Shown here piece by piece: positions 44,545 through 52,725 of a stretch of 64,000 nt of DNA. Source of the DNA: Saprospiraceae bacterium (lineage in GTDB: Bacteria; Bacteroidota; Bacteroidia; Chitinophagales; Saprospiraceae). The position numbers and the translations under genes were made by a program. Each line of letters starts with the position of its first letter. The first letter of the stretch is position 1. Under the pieces are notes generated by a model, which had not been told where the DNA came from, did no database searches, and saw nothing but the letters and a program-made list of their open reading frames with translations. The stretch covers positions 62,001-126,000 of the forward strand of contig JAGQWX010000006.1 in the NCBI GenBank assembly GCA_020436935.1, in the 5' to 3' direction.

Positions 44545-45906
44545 TTAGTGGAAGAAATACTCCATTCCAAGGAAGATCAATGCCCCTGAAATAAACCCTA
44601 AAAAGGCCAGCCAGCTGATTTTTTTGAAGTACCAGATAAAATCGATGCGCTCCATACCCATTGCTGCAACTCCGGCTGCGGAGCCAATGATGAGCATACT
44701 TCCACCGGTACCTGCTGAGTAGGCAATAAAGTGCCACAATTTGGCATCTATCGGTTCAGTATACATGCCCATTGTAGCCGCCACCAATGGTACATTGTCA
44801 ATGATTGCACTACCAACCCCTAGCAATAATACCACGAAATCTTTGTCAGGTATGGCATTTTCCATGCCCATGGCGGCGTATTTTAAAGTTCCTACTCCGC
44901 CTGCTACAAGTGTTTCTAAAACGGCTACTGCCATCAGAATGCCCAGGAAGAATAGTATGCTTGACAATTCAATTCGGGAAAGTGCTCTATGCGCAGAAAA
45001 CAAATGTTTCCTTTCTTTATCAAAGTTTTCTTCAGGGTGAATGTATTCTGAAACCAGCCAAACAACACTCAGAGAAAGAATCATACCGAGATATGGGGGT
45101 AAATGTGTAATCGTCTTGAAAAGGGGAACAAATACAATTCCACCTAATCCGAGATATAGCATCGTCTTACTCGACAAAAGTCTTTCGTCTTCTTCTGTGT
45201 CATCCCCCTCCATTTCCAAGGAACCCTGGAAAGGCTTCATGTATGAGGCAATCAAAAATGGTATAGCAAAACAAGCTATTGCTGGTAAAACTATCCATTC
45301 AATCAAGCCCATGCTACTTACTTTTTTGCCTATCCACAGCATAGTTGTTGTGACATCACCGATTGGCGACCATGCACCACCAGCATTTGCGGCTATGATA
45401 ATCAGAGAGGCGTACCAAAGCCTGTCGGTGTCATTTTTGATAAGTTTTCTAAGTAAGGTCACCAGTACAATTGTAGCTGTAAGGTTGTCGATAATAGCAG
45501 ACAAAATAAAGCCCAGAATACCTACAATCCACAGTAATTTCCTTTTACTTCTGGTTTTAACCCAGCCTTTTAATACCTCAAATCCGCGGTGTAGATCTAT
45601 CAACTCTACGATGGTCATCGCGCCAATCAGAAAGATCAAAATTTCAGCGACTTTACCCAGGTGATGCAATAAAGTATTGGCAAAAACTTCGTGTCCTTCT
45701 TCAGCACTTTCAAGCTCTGTCATACTATACACATGGTCGTGTCCATCTATGATAGAAAGCCAGCCATTGTTGAATCCGATAGCCATGGCTGCCCACATCA
45801 AAGCTGCCATCATGAGGGCAGGAACGGTTTTGTCTAGTTTGAGGGGGTGTTCGAGGACTATTGTGATGTACCCTAAAATAAAGAGTAGAATAATCAATGC
45901 TGACAT
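44545..45906 (-). CDS. nhaD: NhaD-type sodium:proton antiporter
   Basis: 453 residues, 11-13 membrane helices. Family blocks: LLHHLGKVAEILIFLIGAMTIVELIDLHRGFEV, DNLTATIVLVTLLRK, ANAGGAWSPIGDVTTTMLW and near the end GVGSAIIDNVPLVAATMGMY and AGTGGSMLIIGSAAGVAAMG. NhaD exports sodium or lithium in exchange for protons at the inner membrane at alkaline pH. First gene of a probable pair with the polyprenyl synthase; a TATTTTTG box lies 24 bases upstream. Confidence 0.93.
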   Translation of the reverse strand: MSALIILLFILGYITIVLEHPLKLDKTVPALMMAALMWAAMAIGFNNGWLSIIDGHDHVYSMTELESAEEGHEVFANTLLHHLGKVAEILIFLIGAMTIVELIDLHRGFEVLKGWVKTRSKRKLLWIVGILGFILSAIIDNLTATIVLVTLLRKLIKNDTDRLWYASLIIIAANAGGAWSPIGDVTTTMLWIGKKVSSMGLIEWIVLPAIACFAIPFLIASYMKPFQGSLEMEGDDTEEDERLLSSKTMLYLGLGGIVFVPLFKTITHLPPYLGMILSLSVVWLVSEYIHPEENFDKERKHLFSAHRALSRIELSSILFFLGILMAVAVLETLVAGGVGTLKYAAMGMENAIPDKDFVVLLLGVGSAIIDNVPLVAATMGMYTEPIDAKLWHFIAYSAGTGGSMLIIGSAAGVAAMGMERIDFIWYFKKISWLAFLGFISGALIFLGMEYFFH

Positions 45907-45929
45907 ATTTGAATTTTAGTGAGTAGACA

Positions 45930-45937
45930 CAAAAATA
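45930..45937 (-). promoter_or_regulatory. -7 promoter box TATTTTTG for nhaD
   Basis: CAAAAATA on plus; perfect TAnnTTTG on minus, 24 bases before the ATG at 45906. Confidence 0.45.
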
Positions 45938-46088
45938 GAAAAGTCATCTAAAACTCATAGGAAATCGACTTTATTATAAAGATAAGTTTCGAGAATGCAT
46001 GAATTGATCGTTCAAAAGGATGGTTTTGTCTATTAGATACGATGTCTTTCGTACTTGTTTTGAATTTTTGTAGCACCAAATCAAACAA

Positions 46089-48518
46089 ATGAATCCAAAG
46101 ACACTATTCGCAATGCTGATAATCTTGTCTGCAATGCAAGAAATCTCGTTTGCCCAGTCTTTTTTAAAAGGAATGCTTACCGAAAGTGATGGAAGTCCAA
46201 TCGAATTTGCAACCGTTGCCCTAAAGAAATTGCAAGACAGCACAGTCGTAAAAGTAGAAATGACCGATGAATCCGGATCATTCGAAATGCAAGGTATAGC
46301 CCCGGATCTTTACCAGGTTGAATTTGACCTTCTGGGTTATTCGAGTGTAAAAAAGTCGATAAGTGTAACAGCTCAAGGCCTGGACATGGGCGCGATTGTT
46401 ATGGCAAAACAATCAGAATTGATCGATGAAGTAACCGTTACGGCAAAACGTTCGCTTGTTGAAGCCAAAAGTGACCGGATGGTCTTCAATGTACAAGGTA
46501 CCATCAATAGTGCCGGAGAAAACCTGCTCAATTTACTTAGAAAAGCTCCTGGTGTCTTGGTGGATAACAATGATAATATCACAGTCCTCAGCAGGTCCGG
46601 CGTACTAGTTTATGTAGACGGTAAAAGACTACCACTCAGCGGGGAAGAATTATCTGCTTATCTGCAGTCTATACCATCAGAACAAATTGACAGAATAGAC
46701 ATCATTACCAATCCCGGTGCAAAGTATGAGGCCCAGGGTAATGCGGGAATCATAGACATCATCATGAAACGTGACCAGAATCTTGGCGCCAACGGATCTC
46801 TGAGTTCAAATATTTCTCAGGGGCGTTACACTACCGGAAACGTTTCTGGTACAGGGAATTACAGAAATAATAAAATGAATGTTTTTGCTTCTGCAGGTCT
46901 GAATGGCGGTAAGAATTATAATAAGATTTTCTTTGAGAATGACCAGAACGGTTTCCTGATCGTGGAAGATGATAATTTTTACAGGAATTTCAGGAACTTC
47001 AATTACAGGCTGGGAGCCGACTATTTTTTAAGTCCCAAAAGTACCATTGGTATACTGGCGACTGGTCAGCAAGCAGCAATAGATATCACTTCCAGCAATC
47101 GCAGTGAGATTTCAAGAAAAGGATTTGCGATAGACAGTGTTCTCCGGTCAGACAACGTTTCCGATATTTCAAGAAGCCAGCAGGCGTATAACCTCAACTA
47201 TGCCTATAGATCGGGCTCTACCACCTTGAATGCTGATGTTGACTATGGCATTTTTCAGGTTGAAACAGATAATTTTCAACCAAACTTATACTACAATCCT
47301 GAGGAGACTATGGTGTTGAGTGAGCGCATCAATCAATATTATACACCGGTTGATATAGGTATCGCAACAGCAAAACTGGATTTTGAGACGAACCTGCTTG
47401 GTGGAAAATTTGGGACAGGTTTTAAGGTCAGCCATGTAAGCACTGACAATACTTTCTTATTCTATAATGTGTTTGGAGAAAACGAAGTCCTCAACAACAG
47501 GAGATCCAACAATTTTAAATATCTGGAAAAAGTCAATGCGCTTTATGCCAACTACAATAAATCATTCAATCAGGCATTCTCGTTTAATGCCGGGCTAAGG
47601 ATGGAACACACGGATTCAAAAGGAGATTTGCAGGCATTTGCTTCTGACCTTCAGGAAGACCCTGTCACCTTCAACTATGTGAGCCTGTTTCCAACTGCAG
47701 GAATTACCTGGCAAAAAAATCCGGAGCACGTATATGCTTTGAGGTATGGCAGAAGGATCAACAGACCAGACTACAATGTACTCAATCCATTCAGAGAACA
47801 AATCACAGAATTGTCATTCAGTAAAGGAAACCCTTTTCTCAACCCGGAAATTGTCAACAATGTAGAGCTTTCTTACACGTTGAAATACAGAATGAACTTT
47901 ACACTTGCTTACTCTCAGACATCTAATCAGATCACCAGGTTGATAGGGCCGGATGATTCAGACCCAAGAGCAGGCTTTATAACCTTTGCCAATCTGGCTA
48001 CACAAAAAGTATACAGCCTCAATGCGTCTTTGCCATTTGACATTACAAAATGGTGGAGCTCATATTGGAATGCGAGTTTTTCTCAAATCGACAATCAGGC
48101 TGATTATGGAAATGGCGCAGTCGTTGATGTCCAGGTATTCAACTATAATTTTTACCAATCACAAACTTTTAGTCTCCCTAAAGGGTGGAAGTTTGAGTTT
48201 TCAGGCTGGTACAGCGGTCCGGGTGTTTGGGGAGGAGTATTTCTTTATGAAAAGCAATACAGCCTCGATGTAGGCTTGCAGAAAAGATTTTTGGACGAAA
48301 AGTTGAATGTGAAATTATCCGGTACTGACCTTGCTTTCACGTCCAACTGGAGCGGAGTTTCGAACTTCAATGGCTTGAAAGGAACAGGATATGGCCTCAG
48401 GGATTCCCGAAGAGTAAGCCTTGCATTGTCCTATGAATTTGGCAATCAGAATGTGAAGTCAAGAAGAAGACAAACAGGAATTGAGGCAGAAGCTGGAAGA
48501 GCAGGATCTGCGCAATAG
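46089..48518 (+). CDS. Outer-membrane beta-barrel protein with CarboxypepD_reg-like domain (TonB-receptor-like)
   Basis: 809 residues. Sec signal to about residue 22 (SFAQ), a carboxypeptidase-regulatory-like beta-sandwich (about 25-110), a plug-like segment (ETxLSLLRKAPGV-type LLNLLRKAPGVLVDNNDNITVLSRSGVLVYVDGK, GNAGIIDIIMKRD) and a long barrel (OMP_b-brl_3 type). Unlike SusC it lacks a partner lipoprotein and a full TonB-box is not evident. Likely imports or binds a small ligand; identity unknown. Single gene on plus, convergent with the sugar-isomerase gene. Confidence 0.85.
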   Translation: MNPKTLFAMLIILSAMQEISFAQSFLKGMLTESDGSPIEFATVALKKLQDSTVVKVEMTDESGSFEMQGIAPDLYQVEFDLLGYSSVKKSISVTAQGLDMGAIVMAKQSELIDEVTVTAKRSLVEAKSDRMVFNVQGTINSAGENLLNLLRKAPGVLVDNNDNITVLSRSGVLVYVDGKRLPLSGEELSAYLQSIPSEQIDRIDIITNPGAKYEAQGNAGIIDIIMKRDQNLGANGSLSSNISQGRYTTGNVSGTGNYRNNKMNVFASAGLNGGKNYNKIFFENDQNGFLIVEDDNFYRNFRNFNYRLGADYFLSPKSTIGILATGQQAAIDITSSNRSEISRKGFAIDSVLRSDNVSDISRSQQAYNLNYAYRSGSTTLNADVDYGIFQVETDNFQPNLYYNPEETMVLSERINQYYTPVDIGIATAKLDFETNLLGGKFGTGFKVSHVSTDNTFLFYNVFGENEVLNNRRSNNFKYLEKVNALYANYNKSFNQAFSFNAGLRMEHTDSKGDLQAFASDLQEDPVTFNYVSLFPTAGITWQKNPEHVYALRYGRRINRPDYNVLNPFREQITELSFSKGNPFLNPEIVNNVELSYTLKYRMNFTLAYSQTSNQITRLIGPDDSDPRAGFITFANLATQKVYSLNASLPFDITKWWSSYWNASFSQIDNQADYGNGAVVDVQVFNYNFYQSQTFSLPKGWKFEFSGWYSGPGVWGGVFLYEKQYSLDVGLQKRFLDEKLNVKLSGTDLAFTSNWSGVSNFNGLKGTGYGLRDSRRVSLALSYEFGNQNVKSRRRQTGIEAEAGRAGSAQ

Positions 48519-48550
48519 AAGAGCAACATACACAATTCATTTAGTAGTTT

Positions 48551-48588
48551 AGCGAGGAAGTATAAAGATATCTCCTCGCTTTAACTTT
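48551..48588. terminator. Terminator-like hairpin between barrel gene and TIM-barrel gene
   Basis: AGCGAGGA (48551-48558) pairs with TCCTCGCT (48573-48580), followed by TTTAACTTTT; serves the two convergent genes. Confidence 0.6.
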
Positions 48589-48661
48589 TATATAGGACGT
48601 GAATATGTAACTCAAAATGGTCAGGGATTTTTTTAAAGAATATCCAAGCCCCATCCAATAA

Positions 48662-49534
48662 TTACAACTTTGTTTCTTTCAAATATTTGATGCTTTCGGG
48701 AAGTTGGTCAAAAATCCTGCTGCTTTCATCTTCAATAAAATAATGTTCTATACCGGTTTCAGCTGCTGTTTTTAATATGGCTTTTATGTCCAGTTGACCT
48801 GTGCCCAGTGCTACATCGTGTTCAGGGTCAGTGAGTCCGGTCAGATCTTTTTTGATGTCTTTTTTCATGTCTTTGACGTGCATCAGTTTCCACCGGCCTT
48901 GGTACTTTTTCAATAAGTCCACGGGATCGCCCCCGCCAAAATGAATCCAGAAGATATCCATTTCAAATGAAACGTATTCAGGCTTTGTATTGGCCATCAT
49001 GTAATCCAATAGGGTAGTGCCGTCGTCCTGTTTTTTGAATTCATAACCGTGGGCGTGATAGCAAAGGGTAATCCCATTTTCTGCCAACACTTTACCGGCT
49101 GCGTTGAAGTCAGCGCAAGCTTTTATGGCATTGGCAAGTCCAAAGTTGCCTGTATTGTGAGGGATCCATGCCACCATTACATATTTGGATCCGTAGGTTT
49201 TTGCAATCTTTACCACAGACATCGGGTCATCCACGAGATTTTGATATCCCGTGCCCATGGAAGGAATCTTCAGCCCTCTGTCATCGCACAATCTTTTATA
49301 CTCCTCTGCATCCATGCCGGCACCTCCTCCTTCAATGGAAGAAAAACCCATGGACTTGATGATGTCTAGCGTTGCTGGTACGCCAAATTTCATAACCTTC
49401 CTGAAGGTATAGGGCGCAATGCCTATTTCTCCTTTGAATAAAAGCTCTCCACCGGACTGCGCCGATAAATTCTCAGTTCTGAAACCGAGCATAACTAGAA
49501 ATGAGAGCAACAAAGACAGCTGTGAAAATTTCAT
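48662..49534 (-). CDS. Exported sugar phosphate isomerase/epimerase-like TIM barrel
   Basis: 290 residues with a Sec signal (to about NLSAQS, residue 26), then an AP-endonuclease-2/xylose-isomerase TIM barrel: GFSSIEGGGAG, YHAHGYEFKK, FEMDIFWIHFGGGDPVDLLKKYQGRWKLMHVKDM and HYFIEDES, with Glu/His/Asp metal ligands visible. In the phylum such exported barrels travel with GMC oxidoreductases and act on oxidised (3-keto) sugars; that role is inferred. Third gene of the minus-strand row, 10 bases after the GMC gene. Confidence 0.8.
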   Translation of the reverse strand: MKFSQLSLLLSFLVMLGFRTENLSAQSGGELLFKGEIGIAPYTFRKVMKFGVPATLDIIKSMGFSSIEGGGAGMDAEEYKRLCDDRGLKIPSMGTGYQNLVDDPMSVVKIAKTYGSKYVMVAWIPHNTGNFGLANAIKACADFNAAGKVLAENGITLCYHAHGYEFKKQDDGTTLLDYMMANTKPEYVSFEMDIFWIHFGGGDPVDLLKKYQGRWKLMHVKDMKKDIKKDLTGLTDPEHDVALGTGQLDIKAILKTAAETGIEHYFIEDESSRIFDQLPESIKYLKETKL

Positions 49535-49544
49535 TTTGGAAAGT

Positions 49545-51254
49545 TTATAAGTTTTGTTTGTTCAACTCTTCAATGGCAAAATTGGCAGCCCTGGCTGTCA
49601 ATGCCATGAAGTTCAATGTAGGGTTTTGTGTTCCGGTAGATGTCATACAAGCTCCATCCGTTACGAACACATTTTTGGCAAGGTGCATTTGGTTCCACGC
49701 ATTCAACAGACTTGTCTTTGGATCCTTGCCCATGCGCACACCACCCATTTCGTGTATGTCCGATCCTGGAGGAGATGCTGTATCCCGCGCATCAATATCA
49801 ATAAAACCGGCTTTTTCAAACATCTCTGTACATTGTTCTACATAGTCTTTGGCCATTTTTACGTCATTATCGGTCCATTCACATGAAATCACCAACTGAG
49901 GAATTCCGTACTTGTCCTCGAGACTTTCGTGCAATCGGACGTGGTTTGAAGGCACAGGAACACATTCGCCCATCATCCAGGTGGACAGCTGCCAGTAATC
50001 ATTATCAACAGGATAAAGCAGGCTGCGAGTAAGATCTAAACCTAGTCCATCCGTATCAGAATGATCTCCTCGGCCACCTGCAACACCGATGGCATATCCT
50101 CTGAGAAAGTCAGTTTCCTGCTTATAGAGGTTTCTAAATCGCGGCATATAGGAGTTCGTTGGAGTCCTTCCTGAAGTCTTTTTATCCAGTAGCCCTTCGT
50201 ATTTTGCATTGGCTTTTCCTCTGTAGTTGTGCCACGAAATAGAGGTGCCCAGAAGTTCATTGTCATTGCCAAGCCCATTGGGAAACCTTTTTGATTTCGA
50301 GTTTAGTAAAATCAAATTGCTGTTCAGCGTAGAGGCATTCAGAAAGATAACTTTTGCATAAAACTCAAACATCTCAAAGTGCTCAGGGTCAATAACCCGA
50401 ACGCCTGTCACTTTTTCTTTTTTATCATCATAAATGAGGGAATGCACCACACTATTGGGCCTCAAGGTCATATTACCGGTCTTGGCAGCCCAAGGTAGGG
50501 TGCTGGAATTGCTGCTGAAATATCCACCATATACACACCCTCTGTTGCACATGGTCTGGTTTTGACATTTGGTGCGTCCCTGTTGGATATGAATCTCCTG
50601 TGGATCGGTCAGATGCGCACATCTGGCGCTGATGAGCTGCCTTGAGTCTCCATAATTTTTGGCTAAAGATTCTTTGAAGAATTTCTCCAGGCAACTTACA
50701 TCAAAGGCAGGCTGTACGATGCTGTCTGGTAAGTGGGGTAGGCCATCGGCATCACCGGCAATGCCAATGAATTTCTCAACATGGTCATACCACGGCGCTA
50801 TGTCTTTGTAGCGGATGGGCCAATCGACGGCAAACCCATCTCTTACCGGGCCTTCAAAGTCAAGGTCACTCCATCTTTGTGTTTGTCTCGCCCACAACAA
50901 TGACTTACCTCCAACGTGATAACCCCGAAACCACCTAAAAGGTTTTTCGTAGACAACAGGTTGTTCGTCGTCCTTCAATGAAAAATTGATATTGGTTTCA
51001 TTGACAAATCTTCCTGCACCATAGCCCATTCTTTTCTCAGGTGGTAAGGTTCCCCTGAATTCAAATTGCCACGGAGCTTTTGAAGCAGCAGGGTAATCCT
51101 TGATGTGTTTTACATCCTTCCCTCTCTCCAGTACCAGAGTGCTTAAGCCCTTTTCACAAAATTCTTTGGCAGCCCAGCCACCACTTGCACCTGAACCTAC
51201 CACTATGACATCGTAGGTGTTTTGCTGATTTACTTTTATATTTAGATTGGCCAT
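49545..51254 (-). CDS. GMC-family FAD-dependent sugar oxidoreductase
   Basis: 569 residues. FAD-binding VVGSGASGGWAAKEFCEKGLSTLVLERG (about 17-45), NRGCVYGG-type cysteine region, and the C-terminal GMC block SPPGSDIHEMGGVRMGKDPKTSLLNAW with the active-site histidine region. No signal of its own; partners of this kind are exported with the twin-arginine small subunit encoded just upstream (12-base gap). Oxidises a sugar hydroxyl and passes electrons to a cytochrome or quinone (family knowledge); substrate unknown, context suggests glucose or a glucoside. Confidence 0.88.
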   Translation of the reverse strand: MANLNIKVNQQNTYDVIVVGSGASGGWAAKEFCEKGLSTLVLERGKDVKHIKDYPAASKAPWQFEFRGTLPPEKRMGYGAGRFVNETNINFSLKDDEQPVVYEKPFRWFRGYHVGGKSLLWARQTQRWSDLDFEGPVRDGFAVDWPIRYKDIAPWYDHVEKFIGIAGDADGLPHLPDSIVQPAFDVSCLEKFFKESLAKNYGDSRQLISARCAHLTDPQEIHIQQGRTKCQNQTMCNRGCVYGGYFSSNSSTLPWAAKTGNMTLRPNSVVHSLIYDDKKEKVTGVRVIDPEHFEMFEFYAKVIFLNASTLNSNLILLNSKSKRFPNGLGNDNELLGTSISWHNYRGKANAKYEGLLDKKTSGRTPTNSYMPRFRNLYKQETDFLRGYAIGVAGGRGDHSDTDGLGLDLTRSLLYPVDNDYWQLSTWMMGECVPVPSNHVRLHESLEDKYGIPQLVISCEWTDNDVKMAKDYVEQCTEMFEKAGFIDIDARDTASPPGSDIHEMGGVRMGKDPKTSLLNAWNQMHLAKNVFVTDGACMTSTGTQNPTLNFMALTARAANFAIEELNKQNL

Positions 51255-51266
51255 TTTCTTTATTTT

Positions 51267-51752
51267 TTATGCATCCACACAGCCATGATAATGTCCGGGA
51301 GCAACTTCGTATTTTAAATATTTGGTCATAACAAGTTCACAAGTCGTGAATCCTCTGATGGTCTCAGATTTGAAAAGATTAAAGAATCTCTTGTCTGTTG
51401 GATCTTCACTTTTACCCATATTTTGGAATTTTTCAAGCAAAGCGTTTTTAGCAGAGTCGCCGGTTGATAAACTGTTGAGCTTTGATTTGAACACTTCCTG
51501 TACATCTGCTTCATAACAATTGGATACCAAAGCGATGATGTACTTATCAGTACCTGTTGATATGCCGCCTACGCCTTCATGCGCCGGCAATATCAGGTTG
51601 ACCAATTCTGTGATCAAAGCTTCTTGCTTTGAATCAAAAATAGATTTTTTTGTTGCAAGTGTTCTTGAGCTCCAATTCACTGCCCAAGAAGGAAGCGGGG
51701 TAAGCGCCAAACCAGACAATGACAATAGTTGAAGGGCCTTTCTTCTTTCCAT
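51267..51752 (-). CDS. Gluconate 2-dehydrogenase subunit 3-like protein
   Basis: 161 residues. The N terminus has ERRKALQLLSLSGLALTPLPSWA, a twin-arginine-like export signal. The remainder fits the gluconate 2-dehydrogenase subunit 3 family (ELVNLILPAHEGVGGISTGTDKYI, FKSETIRGFTTCELVMTKYLKYEVAPGHYHGC). It is the small partner of the GMC dehydrogenase, providing export and assembly. First gene of the minus-strand operon; the 283-bp gap to the divergent pgmB gene holds both promoters. Confidence 0.88.
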   Translation of the reverse strand: MERRKALQLLSLSGLALTPLPSWAVNWSSRTLATKKSIFDSKQEALITELVNLILPAHEGVGGISTGTDKYIIALVSNCYEADVQEVFKSKLNSLSTGDSAKNALLEKFQNMGKSEDPTDKRFFNLFKSETIRGFTTCELVMTKYLKYEVAPGHYHGCVDA

Positions 51753-52021
51753 GATAAAAATGTGACTTTTAAATAATCTTTTTAAGGCTCAGCGGTGGTT
51801 CCGTAAAATTATAAAAATGTTGTATTAATACACGACAATATTTGATTTTTCAATTAAAGTTCGGGAGATCTGTGGTCGATGTCTGTACCGCCGTACTTGT
51901 GTCCCAATTTTGCTTTTTGAGGACTAGTCTTCTAGTTGAAAGCTGATAATACAGCTTATAAATTCATCAGGTGTGATAAAATGAGTCCATATCATCGTGT
52001 CACAAATACACTAACTCTTTT

Positions 52022-52029
52022 TATATTTG
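52022..52029 (+). promoter_or_regulatory. -7 promoter box TATATTTG for the maltose-type operon
   Basis: Perfect TAnnTTTG just before the pgmB ATG at 52036; covers an in-frame TTG at 52027, ruling it out as a likely start. The leader would be very short. Confidence 0.45.
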
Positions 52030-52035
52030 CTGCTT

Positions 52036-52710
52036 ATGAAGAAAATGGATATAAAAGGGGTAATATTTGACCTGGATGGTGTGCTCGTAGATACGGCAAG
52101 ATTCCATTACCTCGCCTGGCGTAAACTCGCCAATCAATTGGGTTTTGACTTTTCTGAAATAGAAAATGAAGCTTTGAAAGGAGTCAGCAGAAAAGCTTCG
52201 CTGGAGTACTTATTGAAACTAGGCGGTCTGGAGAAGAACGATGAGGAAAAATCAGAGCTCGCTTCATTGAAAAATGATTGGTACATCTCACTTATTTCTA
52301 ATCTTGATGAAAGTGTTTTGTTGCCTGGAGTAATGCCTTTGATCAAGGCTTTGAAAGAGGAGGGGTTTGCACTTGCTCTTGGAAGCGCCAGTAAAAATGC
52401 CATGCCTGTTTTGGAATCAACCGGGCTCATCCATTATCTGGATTATATAGCAGATGGCAACAGCACGGAAAAATCAAAACCCGATCCGGAAGTTTTTTAT
52501 ATAGCCGCAAGAGGAATTGGTCTCAGCCCCGGCGAATGTTTGGTGGTGGAAGACTCTGAAAAGGGTATTGCCGCAGCTGTGGAGGGTGGTTTTCATTCAT
52601 TGGGCATCGGAGACCAGGAAGTTTTAGGAGAAGCTGATTTTGTTTTGGCGAGCCTTGAAAACATTACAGTTTCAGAATTGATGGAGAAATTTACTGTTAA
52701 CAACATTTAG
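52036..52710 (+). CDS. pgmB: Beta-phosphoglucomutase
   Basis: 224 residues. HAD fold with the DLDGVLVDTARFH nucleophile motif (about residues 10-22), cap domain with KGVSRKASLEYLL, LGSASKNA motif II and VVEDSEKGIAAAVEGGF motif III. Converts beta-glucose-1-phosphate to glucose-6-phosphate. Directly upstream (15 bases) of the GH65 phosphorylase that makes beta-G1P, which makes the assignment strong. First gene of the plus-strand sugar operon. Confidence 0.93.
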   Translation: MKKMDIKGVIFDLDGVLVDTARFHYLAWRKLANQLGFDFSEIENEALKGVSRKASLEYLLKLGGLEKNDEEKSELASLKNDWYISLISNLDESVLLPGVMPLIKALKEEGFALALGSASKNAMPVLESTGLIHYLDYIADGNSTEKSKPDPEVFYIAARGIGLSPGECLVVEDSEKGIAAAVEGGFHSLGIGDQEVLGEADFVLASLENITVSELMEKFTVNNI

Positions 52711-52725
52711 AAACATTCTTGCTTT

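Noticed and set aside
45041-45664. 207-residue plus frame opposite nhaD
   Set aside because: Shadow of a membrane protein gene; composition mirrors hydrophobic codons.
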